From positions 1 to 8,318 of the forward strand of contig CATMIM010000034.1 in NCBI GenBank assembly GCA_950068635.1: DNA of 8,318 nucleotides, given 5' to 3'. Both the position numbers and the translations under genes were made by a program. The DNA is from an uncultured Candidatus Poseidoniales archaeon (GTDB taxonomy: Archaea > Thermoplasmatota > Poseidoniia > Poseidoniales > Thalassarchaeaceae). Positions 1-5,665 of the stretch are shown in pieces. The notes below the pieces were generated by a model. It was not told the DNA's origin. It did not search any database and was given only the letters and a program-made list of their open reading frames with translations. Within the stretch, counting starts at the first letter, position 1. Every line of letters starts with the position of its first letter.

Positions 1-1011
1 CAGGGCCGGTGCGAGCAGCAACCGACCGCTGGTGAGCACCCTATGCAGCTGAGAGATGATGTCGTCAGCGTCCAGCGCCTGTTCGGTCATCATCTTGTCC
101 AACTCTGCGAGCGCTCCCGTCTGCACCTTTTTCTTACGGCCGCGGTGCTCCTGCCAGCGCCACTCGATGACGCGGCCCCTGAGCGACATCTCGACCATCA
201 GACGGCCGGCCTGCAGGGTCGAGGCAGCCACCAGCTGATGCACGCTGCCGCGATCGGCCAGGCGATTCGTGCGCGCCAGCAGTTCGAACGTGAACAACGC
301 CTTGCGCAGGTTGCCCGAACTGACATGAATCATGTCGCCGACGAGCCCGGCGACAGGTTCCAGCCGCTCGCGGGCGGCCACTCCCGCGAGCGTCGCCTGC
401 ATGCGGTCCGGCTCCACGCTGGGGATGCGGATGTGCAGGGTGCGACTGCGCAGCGCGTCGATGATGCGACTGGGAGCGCGGGCGGTGAACATGAAGCGGG
501 CGGTGGCCGACTCCGATTCCATCATGCGGCGCAGGTACGGCTGTCTCCTGGTACCGAGGTGATCGGCGTCCTCGATCACGATGATGCGGCTGACTGGGGC
601 TCGCTCGCCGCTCGCAGCCGGAAACTCTGCGCCTGCAGGTGGTGGATCGTCTTCGTCCTCCGACTCCCACATTCCACGGTCGTACGCCTCCAGACTGGTG
701 CGCCCGGCGAGTGTGTCGCTGGACGTGCGACCAGCAGGACGCAGGAAATCCTCGAACTTCCCCATGGCTCCGCTGGTACGGGCCAGATCACGCGCCTGCA
801 GAACGTGCGTCGTCGCCCGCCATCCCGGGCCGAGCACCTGACGGGCCACCAGCCTCCATGCAGCGGTCTTCCCAACTCCAGCAGGACCGGTGATGAGCAT
901 GTGCGGGGGTGAGCCGGTCAGGCTGGCCGAGGAGAGCGTACGGCGGACGGATTCAGGAGCCGCGAGTTCGTCGAAGCGCTTGGGCGCGTGCGTCTGCAAC
1001 CAACTCGGCAT
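1..1011 (-). CDS. Replication factor C small-subunit-like AAA+ ATPase (C-terminus cut by window edge)
   Basis: The minus-strand frame is open from an ATG at 1011 to the window edge (337 codons, no stop); a TGA lies five codons upstream of the ATG, so the start is well bounded. RFC complexes load the PCNA sliding clamp at primer ends. Visible order: N-terminal W-x-x-x-x-x-P-K-R-F-D-E-L like RFC small subunits; Walker A GPAGVGKT (42-49); Walker B-like IIVIEDAD (143-150); the LRRMMESE helix (160-167); SRIIDALRSRT (181-191), matching the RFC sequence around the arginine-finger SRC motif; SSGNLRKAL (231-239), matching the sensor 2/lid region; then a helical collar-like C-terminus. Oddities: the usual DEAD is EDAD, the sensor 1 Asn position is Arg178, SRC is SRT, and residues about 92-138 hold an extra proline- and acid-rich segment. 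It is clearly in the clamp-loader clade by pattern, but more diverged than a canonical RfcS; it may be a second, specialised RFC subunit. Last of five same-strand genes. No Shine-Dalgarno is visible. Confidence 0.75.
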   Translation of the reverse strand, partial: MPSWLQTHAPKRFDELAAPESVRRTLSSASLTGSPPHMLITGPAGVGKTAAWRLVARQVLGPGWRATTHVLQARDLARTSGAMGKFEDFLRPAGRTSSDTLAGRTSLEAYDRGMWESEDEDDPPPAGAEFPAASGERAPVSRIIVIEDADHLGTRRQPYLRRMMESESATARFMFTARAPSRIIDALRSRTLHIRIPSVEPDRMQATLAGVAARERLEPVAGLVGDMIHVSSGNLRKALFTFELLARTNRLADRGSVHQLVAASTLQAGRLMVEMSLRGRVIEWRWQEHRGRKKKVQTGALAELDKMMTEQALDADDIISQLHRVLTSGRLLLAPAL

Positions 1012-1060
1012 CCGGAACGAAGGTCAACCTACGTTCACAGTCCTTGAACTCAACGACACA

Positions 1061-1354
1061 TCAAGAGGGTCGGAACAGCAGGAAGGAGGCTCCGCTCAGG
1101 ACGAGGCTGACGATGAATCCGATGACCACTCCACGAGCCATGGCGCGGTCCTGATAGCCGAGGGCGACGAGCCACATGAAGAAGGCGATCAGCGGATTGC
1201 AGGCGGCGCTGAACCAGGCGAGGTCGAAGCCGATGCCCAGACCGACCAGAACCGTCAGCGTGGGACACATCAGCAGTCCGACCATGAAGGCGATTCCCGG
1301 ATCCTGAAAGGCGCCCTCACGCGTCCGCAGTTCAGTGGACTCGTCCTCTTGCAC
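1061..1354 (-). CDS. Small three-helix membrane protein of unknown function
   Basis: 97 codons from a GTG at 1354; the frame has no other start upstream before a TAA at 1388-1390. I do not recognise the family. The first 20 residues are charged and hydrophilic (many Glu, Asp, Arg, Thr). Three hydrophobic stretches follow at about 22-42, 47-66 and 73-94, each long enough to cross a membrane, separated by short loops; the loop at 67-73 carries Asp-Arg and a second Arg at 74. No catalytic motif or metal-binding set is visible, and there is no cleavable signal peptide. It sits 42 bases after the RpoP-like gene and 49 bases before the RFC-like gene on the same strand, so it is probably co-transcribed with them. 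The start is uncertain because no ribosome binding site is seen; Met24 lies inside the first helix and is a poor alternative. The coding call rests on the clean membrane-protein pattern and the fit in the gene row. Confidence 0.62.
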   Translation of the reverse strand: MQEDESTELRTREGAFQDPGIAFMVGLLMCPTLTVLVGLGIGFDLAWFSAACNPLIAFFMWLVALGYQDRAMARGVVIGFIVSLVLSGASFLLFRPS

Positions 1355-1396
1355 GCGCTCGAGACCATCAGCATGAGGCGAAGGTGTTTACCCGCC

Positions 1397-1654
1397 TCAG
1401 TTGCAATCGACCATCTTGAAGCCCTTGCGACGGGGCTTGACGAAGACGCGGTGGCCGCACGCCTTGCAGGAGATTCCTGTGCGCGAGCCGTCGAAGTACT
1501 CCAGATTGCCACAGAGCAGGCACTTGTACTCCACCTCGATCGGCAGGCTGCGCAAGCCACAGTCAGGACAGTTGACCGCCTCTACCCACCCATCTTGGCG
1601 GTGGTCCTTACGGCAGTTGATGTCGGTGCAGCGGTAGCGGAATTCTCGTTCCAT
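1397..1654 (-). CDS. RNA polymerase subunit P (Rpb12)-like double zinc ribbon protein
   Basis: 85 residues from the second of two adjacent ATGs. Four Cys pairs are seen: Cys9/Cys14, Cys29/Cys32, Cys45/Cys48 and Cys63/Cys66, which would make two zinc-binding units. The C-terminal half (43-85), with YKCLLCG, then CKACGHRVFVK and a basic tail, resembles RpoP/Rpb12, the small zinc subunit that helps hold the archaeal RNA polymerase core together. RpoP is usually about 45-65 residues, so residues 1-40 are an additional ribbon. Alternatively it is an unrelated zinc ribbon protein; the family call is moderate. The start is chosen because GAGGAGAG precedes the ATG pair, and its GGAG lies 5 bases from the second ATG but only 2 from the first. 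A longer frame from 1696 would place that ribosome binding site inside the gene. It lies 97 bases after guaA, same strand. Confidence 0.6.
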   Translation of the reverse strand: MEREFRYRCTDINCRKDHRQDGWVEAVNCPDCGLRSLPIEVEYKCLLCGNLEYFDGSRTGISCKACGHRVFVKPRRKGFKMVDCN

Positions 1655-1657
1655 CAT

Positions 1658-1665
1658 CTCTCCTC
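1658..1665 (-). promoter_or_regulatory. Shine-Dalgarno for the RpoP-like gene
   Basis: Read on the minus strand this is GAGGAGAG, complementary to the archaeal 16S rRNA tail. It lies directly before tandem ATG codons (1657 and 1654) and decides the start: spacing favours the second ATG. Most other genes in the window show no such site, so translation initiation here appears mixed between SD-led and leaderless or coupled genes. Confidence 0.65.
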
Positions 1666-1697
1666 GACTGCCGCCGTGCGGACCACCCTTTTTCAAT

Positions 1698-1712
1698 CGT
1701 TCCTACGGAACG
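1698..1712. repeat. Short perfect inverted repeat between guaA and the RpoP-like gene
   Basis: CGTTCC (1698-1703) and GGAACG (1707-1712) are exact inverted copies separated by three bases. They lie in the 97-base gap after the guaA stop. On the minus strand the hairpin is followed by an A-rich, not T-rich, stretch, so it does not look like a terminator. It could be an RNA hairpin or a binding site for a dimeric regulator, or chance. Confidence 0.35.
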
Positions 1713-1751
1713 TGGACCCCTTTCCCGCACTCGAACCGGATCAGCAGCCGA

Positions 1752-2345
1752 TCAAACATCCCTGGAAGCATGACAGATTCCGACGAAGTTCTCCATGATG
1801 CGCGCACCATGCTCCGAGTCGTTCACCTCCGGATGGAACTGCAGACCGAAGCGGTCGCCCTGCTCGTTCTGCATCGCCTGAACGGCGCACGACGGACTTC
1901 CGGCGGTGACTTGGAATCCATCTGGTACGATGGTCACCTCGTCATTGTGGCTCTCCCAGACGATCTGCGTCTCGGGCGTTCCAGCGAACATAACCCCACC
2001 CCCATCCACCAGGGTGATCTCCATCGCACCGAACTCCGGCTGGTCAGCCTCACCACAGTCACCCCCGTAGTGCCGTGCCATGAACTGGTGCCCCGCGCAG
2101 ATGCCGAGGATGGGCATATCGAGTCCCAGGAAGGCCGCGCAGTTCCCCAACTCTCCGGTGATGCCCACGCGCGCCGCGCCGCCGGAGAGCAGCAGGCCGT
2201 CGAGATCACGGAGTTCGGTGACGGGTGAGCTGTTCGGGACTATCTGCGTGTCCACCTCGAGATAACGCAGCATGCGCCACTCACGGTGTGTCCACTGACC
2301 TCCGTTGTCAACAACGTCGATGACCAGTCGCTCGCCCAGGACCAC
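1752..2345 (-). CDS. guaA: GMP synthase glutamine amidotransferase subunit (subunit A)
   Basis: 197 residues, the normal length for the archaeal stand-alone subunit (fused to the ATP-pyrophosphatase in bacteria). It hydrolyses glutamine and passes ammonia to the partner subunit, which aminates XMP to GMP in de novo purine synthesis. Seen: N-terminal VVDNGGQWTH (11-20), the oxyanion-region LLLSGGA (51-57), nucleophile elbow GICAGHQF with Cys83, ESHNDEV (131-137) typical of GMP synthases, and FHPEV with His171 and Glu173, completing the class I triad. All catalytic residues are intact. The ATP-pyrophosphatase subunit is not in this window. It starts at a GTG; an AGGAGG lies only one base upstream (2347-2352), which is unusually close, so a non-canonical CTG two codons in cannot be excluded. 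It lies 65 bases after the aldolase-fold gene and 97 before the RpoP-like gene. Confidence 0.93.
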   Translation of the reverse strand: MVLGERLVIDVVDNGGQWTHREWRMLRYLEVDTQIVPNSSPVTELRDLDGLLLSGGAARVGITGELGNCAAFLGLDMPILGICAGHQFMARHYGGDCGEADQPEFGAMEITLVDGGGVMFAGTPETQIVWESHNDEVTIVPDGFQVTAGSPSCAVQAMQNEQGDRFGLQFHPEVNDSEHGARIMENFVGICHASRDV

Positions 2346-2410
2346 CCCTCCTCACCCCGGTGGCTCGACGCCGCCTCGATGAACCTGCCGAAGCACGGCG
2401 GGCGAGTCAG

Positions 2411-3463
2411 TCAGATGTCAATGCCGGCGTCTCGCGCCAGGTAGAGTACCTGCATGCTGTGCTCGAGCGCGGCGGCGTTGTTCCACGCCTCATCGAAGGT
2501 GGCTCCCACGGCATAGACTCCGTTACCCCGGCTGATCACCACCTTGCTTCCCGACTGCTTCAGGCCCTCCGAGAGCTGGCGCAGGTAGTCATCGATGTTC
2601 TCCTCCTCGTAGTCGACGATCACCGCCTTCTCGAACAGTGCTTGGCCGGCCACATCTGGGGGGCGCAGGATGAACAGGTCATCCTTGAGTGACAGGGCTG
2701 TGGTGTACGGGGATTGGACGTGCATGCAGGCCGCCCGTCCGTCGTAGTTGAGCGCCGCCACAGCCAACAGCACGGAGTGGATCCTCCACGCCGCGCCGGC
2801 CCCCATAGGCTCCTCCTCGCCGAGCCTGCCCGAGACTATCACGCTCTCATCCATCTGTCCGAGCGCCGCTGACTCGGCGGTCATGTGCACCAGGTTCGGT
2901 TGGTCGAGGGCGAGCATCGAGAGAGTGCCCGATATTCCATGGACCAGACCATCGCGATGGATGAGACGCCCTGTGCGAACGAAGTCACCGACCACGTAGT
3001 CCGGGATCACGAATCCATCGCCCACGACAGGGGGCATCGGCTGCTGCTCGATGTCACTGATGTACGAGGTCGCGCCGGCCAATCCAGCCCGCAACTGCTC
3101 GACCTCCGCCTGCAACCGTTCAACCTCGGTGCCGGCGGGAGATTCGACCCGCTTGGTCGCCTTGTGAACCATATGAGCGATTGGATCAGACTCTTCGAAG
3201 GCTGCGTCAGCCTCCTCCTCAGAGAACTTCTCTGCCAGACCAGCAACCGAGGTTTGCATCTCCTCGGACTCCTCCTGCCCGGGTGGAGTTGCGGGTGCAG
3301 CGCTGCGCCGAAGGTGTCCTGTCTGGCCCGGCGGCATCATCGCCGCGCCGCGCGGGCCGGCGCCGGGAGGGCCGCTTGGTGGAGCGCGCGGGGGGGCGCG
3401 AGAGGGTGCCTTCGTAGCCGGCTTCTCGTCGGCCGCGACGGCCGAGTCCTCCTCATCCCCCAT
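2411..3463 (-). CDS. Class II aldolase/adducin-fold protein with disordered N-terminal tail; probable pseudoenzyme
   Basis: 350 residues from ATG 3463. Residues 1-65 are rich in Pro, Ala, Gly and Arg (low complexity, likely disordered); 62-110 are acidic and helical; about 112-130 form a short heptad-like coiled coil; about 155-350 match the class II aldolase (FucA/AraD/adducin) fold. Aligned landmarks: TGRLIHRDGLVHGISGTLS (164-182); GAGAAWRIH (221-229); MHVQSPYTTALSL (247-259); SRGNGVYAVG (311-320); and a C-terminal helix ending LEHSMQVLYLARDAG. In FucA the catalytic Glu73 and zinc ligands His92, His94 and His155 fall at positions that here read Ala225, His248, Gln250 and Asn314, and the substrate-loop Asn is Thr180. 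Aldol chemistry with bound zinc is therefore unlikely; a binding or structural role like that of adducin heads is inferred. A longer frame to 3526 exists but would cover the promoter-like element and reach the tRNA gene. First of five same-strand genes. Confidence 0.7.
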   Translation of the reverse strand: MGDEEDSAVAADEKPATKAPSRAPPRAPPSGPPGAGPRGAAMMPPGQTGHLRRSAAPATPPGQEESEEMQTSVAGLAEKFSEEEADAAFEESDPIAHMVHKATKRVESPAGTEVERLQAEVEQLRAGLAGATSYISDIEQQPMPPVVGDGFVIPDYVVGDFVRTGRLIHRDGLVHGISGTLSMLALDQPNLVHMTAESAALGQMDESVIVSGRLGEEEPMGAGAAWRIHSVLLAVAALNYDGRAACMHVQSPYTTALSLKDDLFILRPPDVAGQALFEKAVIVDYEEENIDDYLRQLSEGLKQSGSKVVISRGNGVYAVGATFDEAWNNAAALEHSMQVLYLARDAGIDI

Positions 3464-3468
3464 GACGA

Positions 3469-3486
3469 CCCAACCAAGGAGTTGGG
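3469..3486. repeat. Small stem-loop sequence in the divergent intergenic region
   Basis: CCCAAC (3469-3474) and GTTGGG (3481-3486) can pair across a six-base loop. It lies between the inferred TATA-like element and the ATG of the aldolase-fold gene, near its predicted transcript start. On the plus strand it is followed by TTTT, giving a weak terminator look, but no plus-strand gene ends there. Role unknown. Confidence 0.35.
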
Positions 3487-3492
3487 TTTTCG

Positions 3493-3499
3493 TTAAATA
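3493..3499. promoter_or_regulatory. TATA-like element shared by tRNA-Asp and the divergent aldolase-fold gene
   Basis: TTAAATA on the plus strand (TATTTAA on the minus strand) is the only AT-rich block between the tRNA and the divergent gene. Its centre at 3496 is 33 bases from the tRNA 5' end (3529) and 33 bases from the A of the ATG at 3463. With the usual archaeal TATA-centre-to-start spacing of about 26-27 bases, transcription would begin about 6 bases before each gene: a short pre-tRNA leader and an almost leaderless mRNA. The TATA motif and spacing are seen; bidirectional use is inferred. No clear purine-rich BRE is visible on either side. Confidence 0.55.
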
Positions 3500-3528
3500 C
3501 CGGTCGGCTGTCGACCACTCGCCCACCT

Positions 3529-3601
3529 GCCCCGATAGTGTAGCGGCCTATCATGGAGCCCTGTCGAGGCTCCGACCCGGGTTCAAATCCCGGTCGGGGC
3601 G
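3529..3601 (+). tRNA. tRNA-Asp (anticodon GTC)
   Basis: Complete 73-base cloverleaf. The acceptor arm GCCCCGA (3529-3535) pairs with TCGGGGC (3594-3600), followed by discriminator G at 3601, as expected for tRNA-Asp. The anticodon stem GAGCC/GGCTC encloses the loop CTGTCGA, giving anticodon GTC with U33 and G37. The T arm CCGGG/CCCGG encloses TTCAAAT. The D arm begins GTGTAGCGG. No intron and no complete encoded CCA (only CC follows by chance of the next bases). It stands alone on the plus strand, 22 bases from the end of the convergent trm5 gene, with a TATA-like element upstream. No T-rich terminator is apparent after it, so its transcript must end inside or beyond the trm5 3' end. Confidence 0.97.
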
Positions 3602-3623
3602 CCTGTGCATCGCGCATCAAGAT

Positions 3624-4811
3624 TCAGGTGGAGAGTTCGAGCCACCCCTCGAAGCGGCAGAGCCACTCGGTGACATTGTACGGTCGCCGCAGTTCAAGGA
3701 TGGGCGGCGGCGCTCCCTGCGCCAGCGGCCTCAGCACTTCCATCAGTTCCGCATTGATCTCATCCATGTCGTCCTCGGCCGCCACCACCCAACCGCGCAC
3801 GAGGCTGGTACTGCCCCGCCTGAGCAAGGGCAGCAGGTGCGGTAGATGGCGGAGCGTGTCGTGGGGCAGATTGATCAGCAGCAGGTCGAAGCGGCCGGCG
3901 AGTGCAGGATCGTCAGCCAGCGTGAGCGCATCAGCGATGCCCACGAAGCGGCCGGGACTGACCTCAGAGAGCGGCTCTGGTCGGTCGGGTAGGTCGGTCA
4001 CGCCCTTGCGGGCGAGATTCACGAGCAGCAGTTCCACCGCCTTGGGGTTGAGGTCGCTGGCGAGCAGGTCGCCTATCAGGTTCGTGTGCGCCAACATGTG
4101 AGCGAGTGCCGGACCGACGCCGCAGTAGGGATCAGCCACTGCGATCGGTCTGCCGAGCCTCTCCTTGAGCGCCAGCGCGCTGTCAACCGTGCGGAAGCGC
4201 TCGGTCTGCAGTCGATGCGAGAAGAATGCGGTTCCGGGATCGATGTCGATGTCCACTCCATGCTCGCGCACGCGACTACGCGTCGACAGCAGTTCGGTTC
4301 TCACATCCGGCTCCAGGCTGTCGAGTTCGACTCGGCCGATCACCTCTCCATCATGGCGGGCGGCCAGCGGTTCCAGATTGCGCACGCGGAACTCACCTTC
4401 GACCCCTTTGTCCCAGAAGGCGGCCCGCACTGCCCGATGGTGTTCGAGCTTCGCCAAGGCGATCTCCTGCGCATATTGCTGAATTTCTTTTTCCAATTTG
4501 AAAAGCAGCAGGTCTCCCAGTGGTTCCTGGGCATTCGGCCAGTACCCTTCGTTAGCCTTGATCTCCTCTTCAGAAACCCATTGCGGAAGGCGCTCCAGCC
4601 AGCGTCTAGGGAAGGGTGCCGGCTGCTCCGCATCCACTTCCTCAAGACCTTCGAATGGGGCTGGTAGTGGGGCTGGTGCTTCCTCCGACAGCGGCAACAG
4701 GCGCTCTTCGCCAGCCTCGAGCACACGGGCGCGCGGCGCCAGCCAACCACGCTCCGCCAACTGTAGGAACGTGCTCTGGGTCTGCCGCTTCGGCACGCTC
4801 AAGTGACGCAT
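3624..4811 (-). CDS. trm5: Trm5-like tRNA (guanine37-N1)-methyltransferase with long N-terminal extension
   Basis: 395 residues from ATG 4811. Trm5 transfers a methyl group from SAM to N1 of G37 next to the anticodon, preventing frameshifting. Seen: D-I-D-P-G-T-A-F-F-S-H-R-L-Q-T-E-R (189-205), matching the Trm5 segment with FSPRL and ER; SAM motif I VADPYCGVGPALA (225-237); acidic motif II SDLNPKAVELLLVNL (252-266); and INLPHD (313-318). The NLP signature argues for Trm5 rather than the related aminocarboxypropyl transferase Taw2. Residues 1-130 are unusual: two Pro/Glu-rich linkers (about 40-70) and a helical region with charged heptads (about 80-130) of no recognised family; typical archaeal Trm5 is roughly 330-350 residues. 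The frame runs upstream to 5201 but that part is antisense to dphB, so Met at 4811 is chosen. Divergent from dphB, with 57 bases between and no obvious TATA box. Confidence 0.8.
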   Translation of the reverse strand: MRHLSVPKRQTQSTFLQLAERGWLAPRARVLEAGEERLLPLSEEAPAPLPAPFEGLEEVDAEQPAPFPRRWLERLPQWVSEEEIKANEGYWPNAQEPLGDLLLFKLEKEIQQYAQEIALAKLEHHRAVRAAFWDKGVEGEFRVRNLEPLAARHDGEVIGRVELDSLEPDVRTELLSTRSRVREHGVDIDIDPGTAFFSHRLQTERFRTVDSALALKERLGRPIAVADPYCGVGPALAHMLAHTNLIGDLLASDLNPKAVELLLVNLARKGVTDLPDRPEPLSEVSPGRFVGIADALTLADDPALAGRFDLLLINLPHDTLRHLPHLLPLLRRGSTSLVRGWVVAAEDDMDEINAELMEVLRPLAQGAPPPILELRRPYNVTEWLCRFEGWLELST

Positions 4812-4868
4812 CTGATTCGAATGGAGCAGTGTGCTGCGCTTGACGCTGACGGCTCGGGATGTGTGTTG

Positions 4869-5642
4869 ATGACGACGGGGTTGTGGTTGGTGGGGCTGGG
4901 GCCTGGTGACCTGTCGCAGATGACACAGGCAGCGATCTCCGCCGCGCGCGCCTGCGAACACCGCTTCCTCGAAGGCTACACGGCATCGCTCCCCGCCGAC
5001 CAGGAACAGGAACTCACCGAACTGGTCGGGCCGTGGACTCGCCTGATGCGCCCGGATGTGGAGAACCCCGAGGAACTGCTGCGAATCGCTGCAGAGTCCT
5101 CCGCGGCGCTGCTCGTCGTCGGTGACCCCCTTCAGGCAACCACGCACGTCGACCTGCAACTCCGCTGCCACGCCGCTGGAATCGCATGCGATGTCGTGCA
5201 TGGCCTGTCAATCACCACCGTCGTCACCGGAGCGGTCGGACTGCAGTCATACAGGTTCGGCCGGCAGGTCACGCTGCCCTACCCGCATGGAGAGGTCGTT
5301 CCCACTTCTCCGCTCGAGTTCATCATCGCCAACCGCGACCGTGGATTGCACACGCTGGTGCTGCTCGATCTCGACCCGACAGGGATGGGTGTGGAGGAAC
5401 AAACCCCGATGAGCCCAGAGGTCGCCGTCGACGTCCTCCTGCGAATGGCTGGAGAACTCGATGTGGATGTGGGAGACTGGACTGGGGTCCTGTGCAGCGA
5501 TGTCGGCAGTTCTGACCAGCGCATCATCCACGGGACTCTCGACCGGATCGCGTCCGTCTCAGAAGGCAGGATGCACTGTCTCGTGATTCCAGGCAGACTG
5601 GACGATCTGGAATCCGAAGCGCTGTCGCGCTGGCGGGTTTGA
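4869..5642 (+). CDS. dphB: Diphthine synthase (EF-2 diphthamide methyltransferase)
   Basis: 257 residues, the usual size for archaeal DphB. It uses SAM to methylate the modified histidine of elongation factor 2 on the way to diphthamide; the pathway is restricted to archaea and eukaryotes, which supports an archaeal host. Seen: LWLVGLGPGD (5-14), the first SAM-binding loop of the tetrapyrrole methylase-type fold; VVGDPLQATTHVDL (83-96), close to the family signature GDPxxATTH; HGLSITTVVTGAVGLQSYRFGR (111-132); TLPYP (135-139); and the long C-terminal SAM-pocket region with LLDLD and VIPGRLDDLESE. The ATG at 4869 is chosen because it places GLGPGD near the N-terminus as in homologues; a start at 4803 would add 22 low-quality residues and run into trm5. 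No Shine-Dalgarno is seen. The following gene on the same strand begins at or just after its stop codon. Confidence 0.94.
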   Translation: MTTGLWLVGLGPGDLSQMTQAAISAARACEHRFLEGYTASLPADQEQELTELVGPWTRLMRPDVENPEELLRIAAESSAALLVVGDPLQATTHVDLQLRCHAAGIACDVVHGLSITTVVTGAVGLQSYRFGRQVTLPYPHGEVVPTSPLEFIIANRDRGLHTLVLLDLDPTGMGVEEQTPMSPEVAVDVLLRMAGELDVDVGDWTGVLCSDVGSSDQRIIHGTLDRIASVSEGRMHCLVIPGRLDDLESEALSRWRV

Positions 5643-5665
5643 GCGGACCGTTGCACTCAAGCGAG

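Noticed and set aside
134..670. Minus-strand 178-codon frame inside the RFC-like gene
   Set aside because: Its translation is Arg/His/Pro-rich without motif, while the overlapping frame of the same strand encodes Walker A and the RFC motifs and is open over 337 codons.
43..1798. Long plus-strand open frames (43-912 and 890-1798) covering the left end
   Set aside because: They are antisense to the RFC-like, membrane, RpoP-like and guaA genes, whose proteins carry recognisable motifs. Their translations are low-complexity and rich in Arg, His and Ala, as expected from GC-rich shadows.
3469..3490. Hairpin plus TTTT as a plus-strand intrinsic terminator
   Set aside because: No plus-strand gene ends here, archaea rarely rely on hairpin terminators, and the T-run is only four bases inside a promoter region.
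2885..3496. Plus-strand 203-codon frame opposite the aldolase-fold gene
   Set aside because: Antisense shadow: no motif, high Arg/Leu/Gly content, and it would overlap the shared promoter region.
3464..3526. Extension of the aldolase-fold gene upstream to an in-frame start at 3526
   Set aside because: It would run through the TATA-like element and end 3 bases from the tRNA gene; the ATG at 3463 fits the predicted near-leaderless transcript.
3529..3601. tRNA gene as an integration (att) site for a mobile element
   Set aside because: No integrase, no second copy of the tRNA 3' end and no phage- or plasmid-like gene is present in the window.
4812..5201. Extension of the trm5 frame upstream to 5201
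   Set aside because: The added 130 residues are antisense to the conserved dphB N-terminal half and would not leave room for a promoter; Met at 4811 is the natural start.
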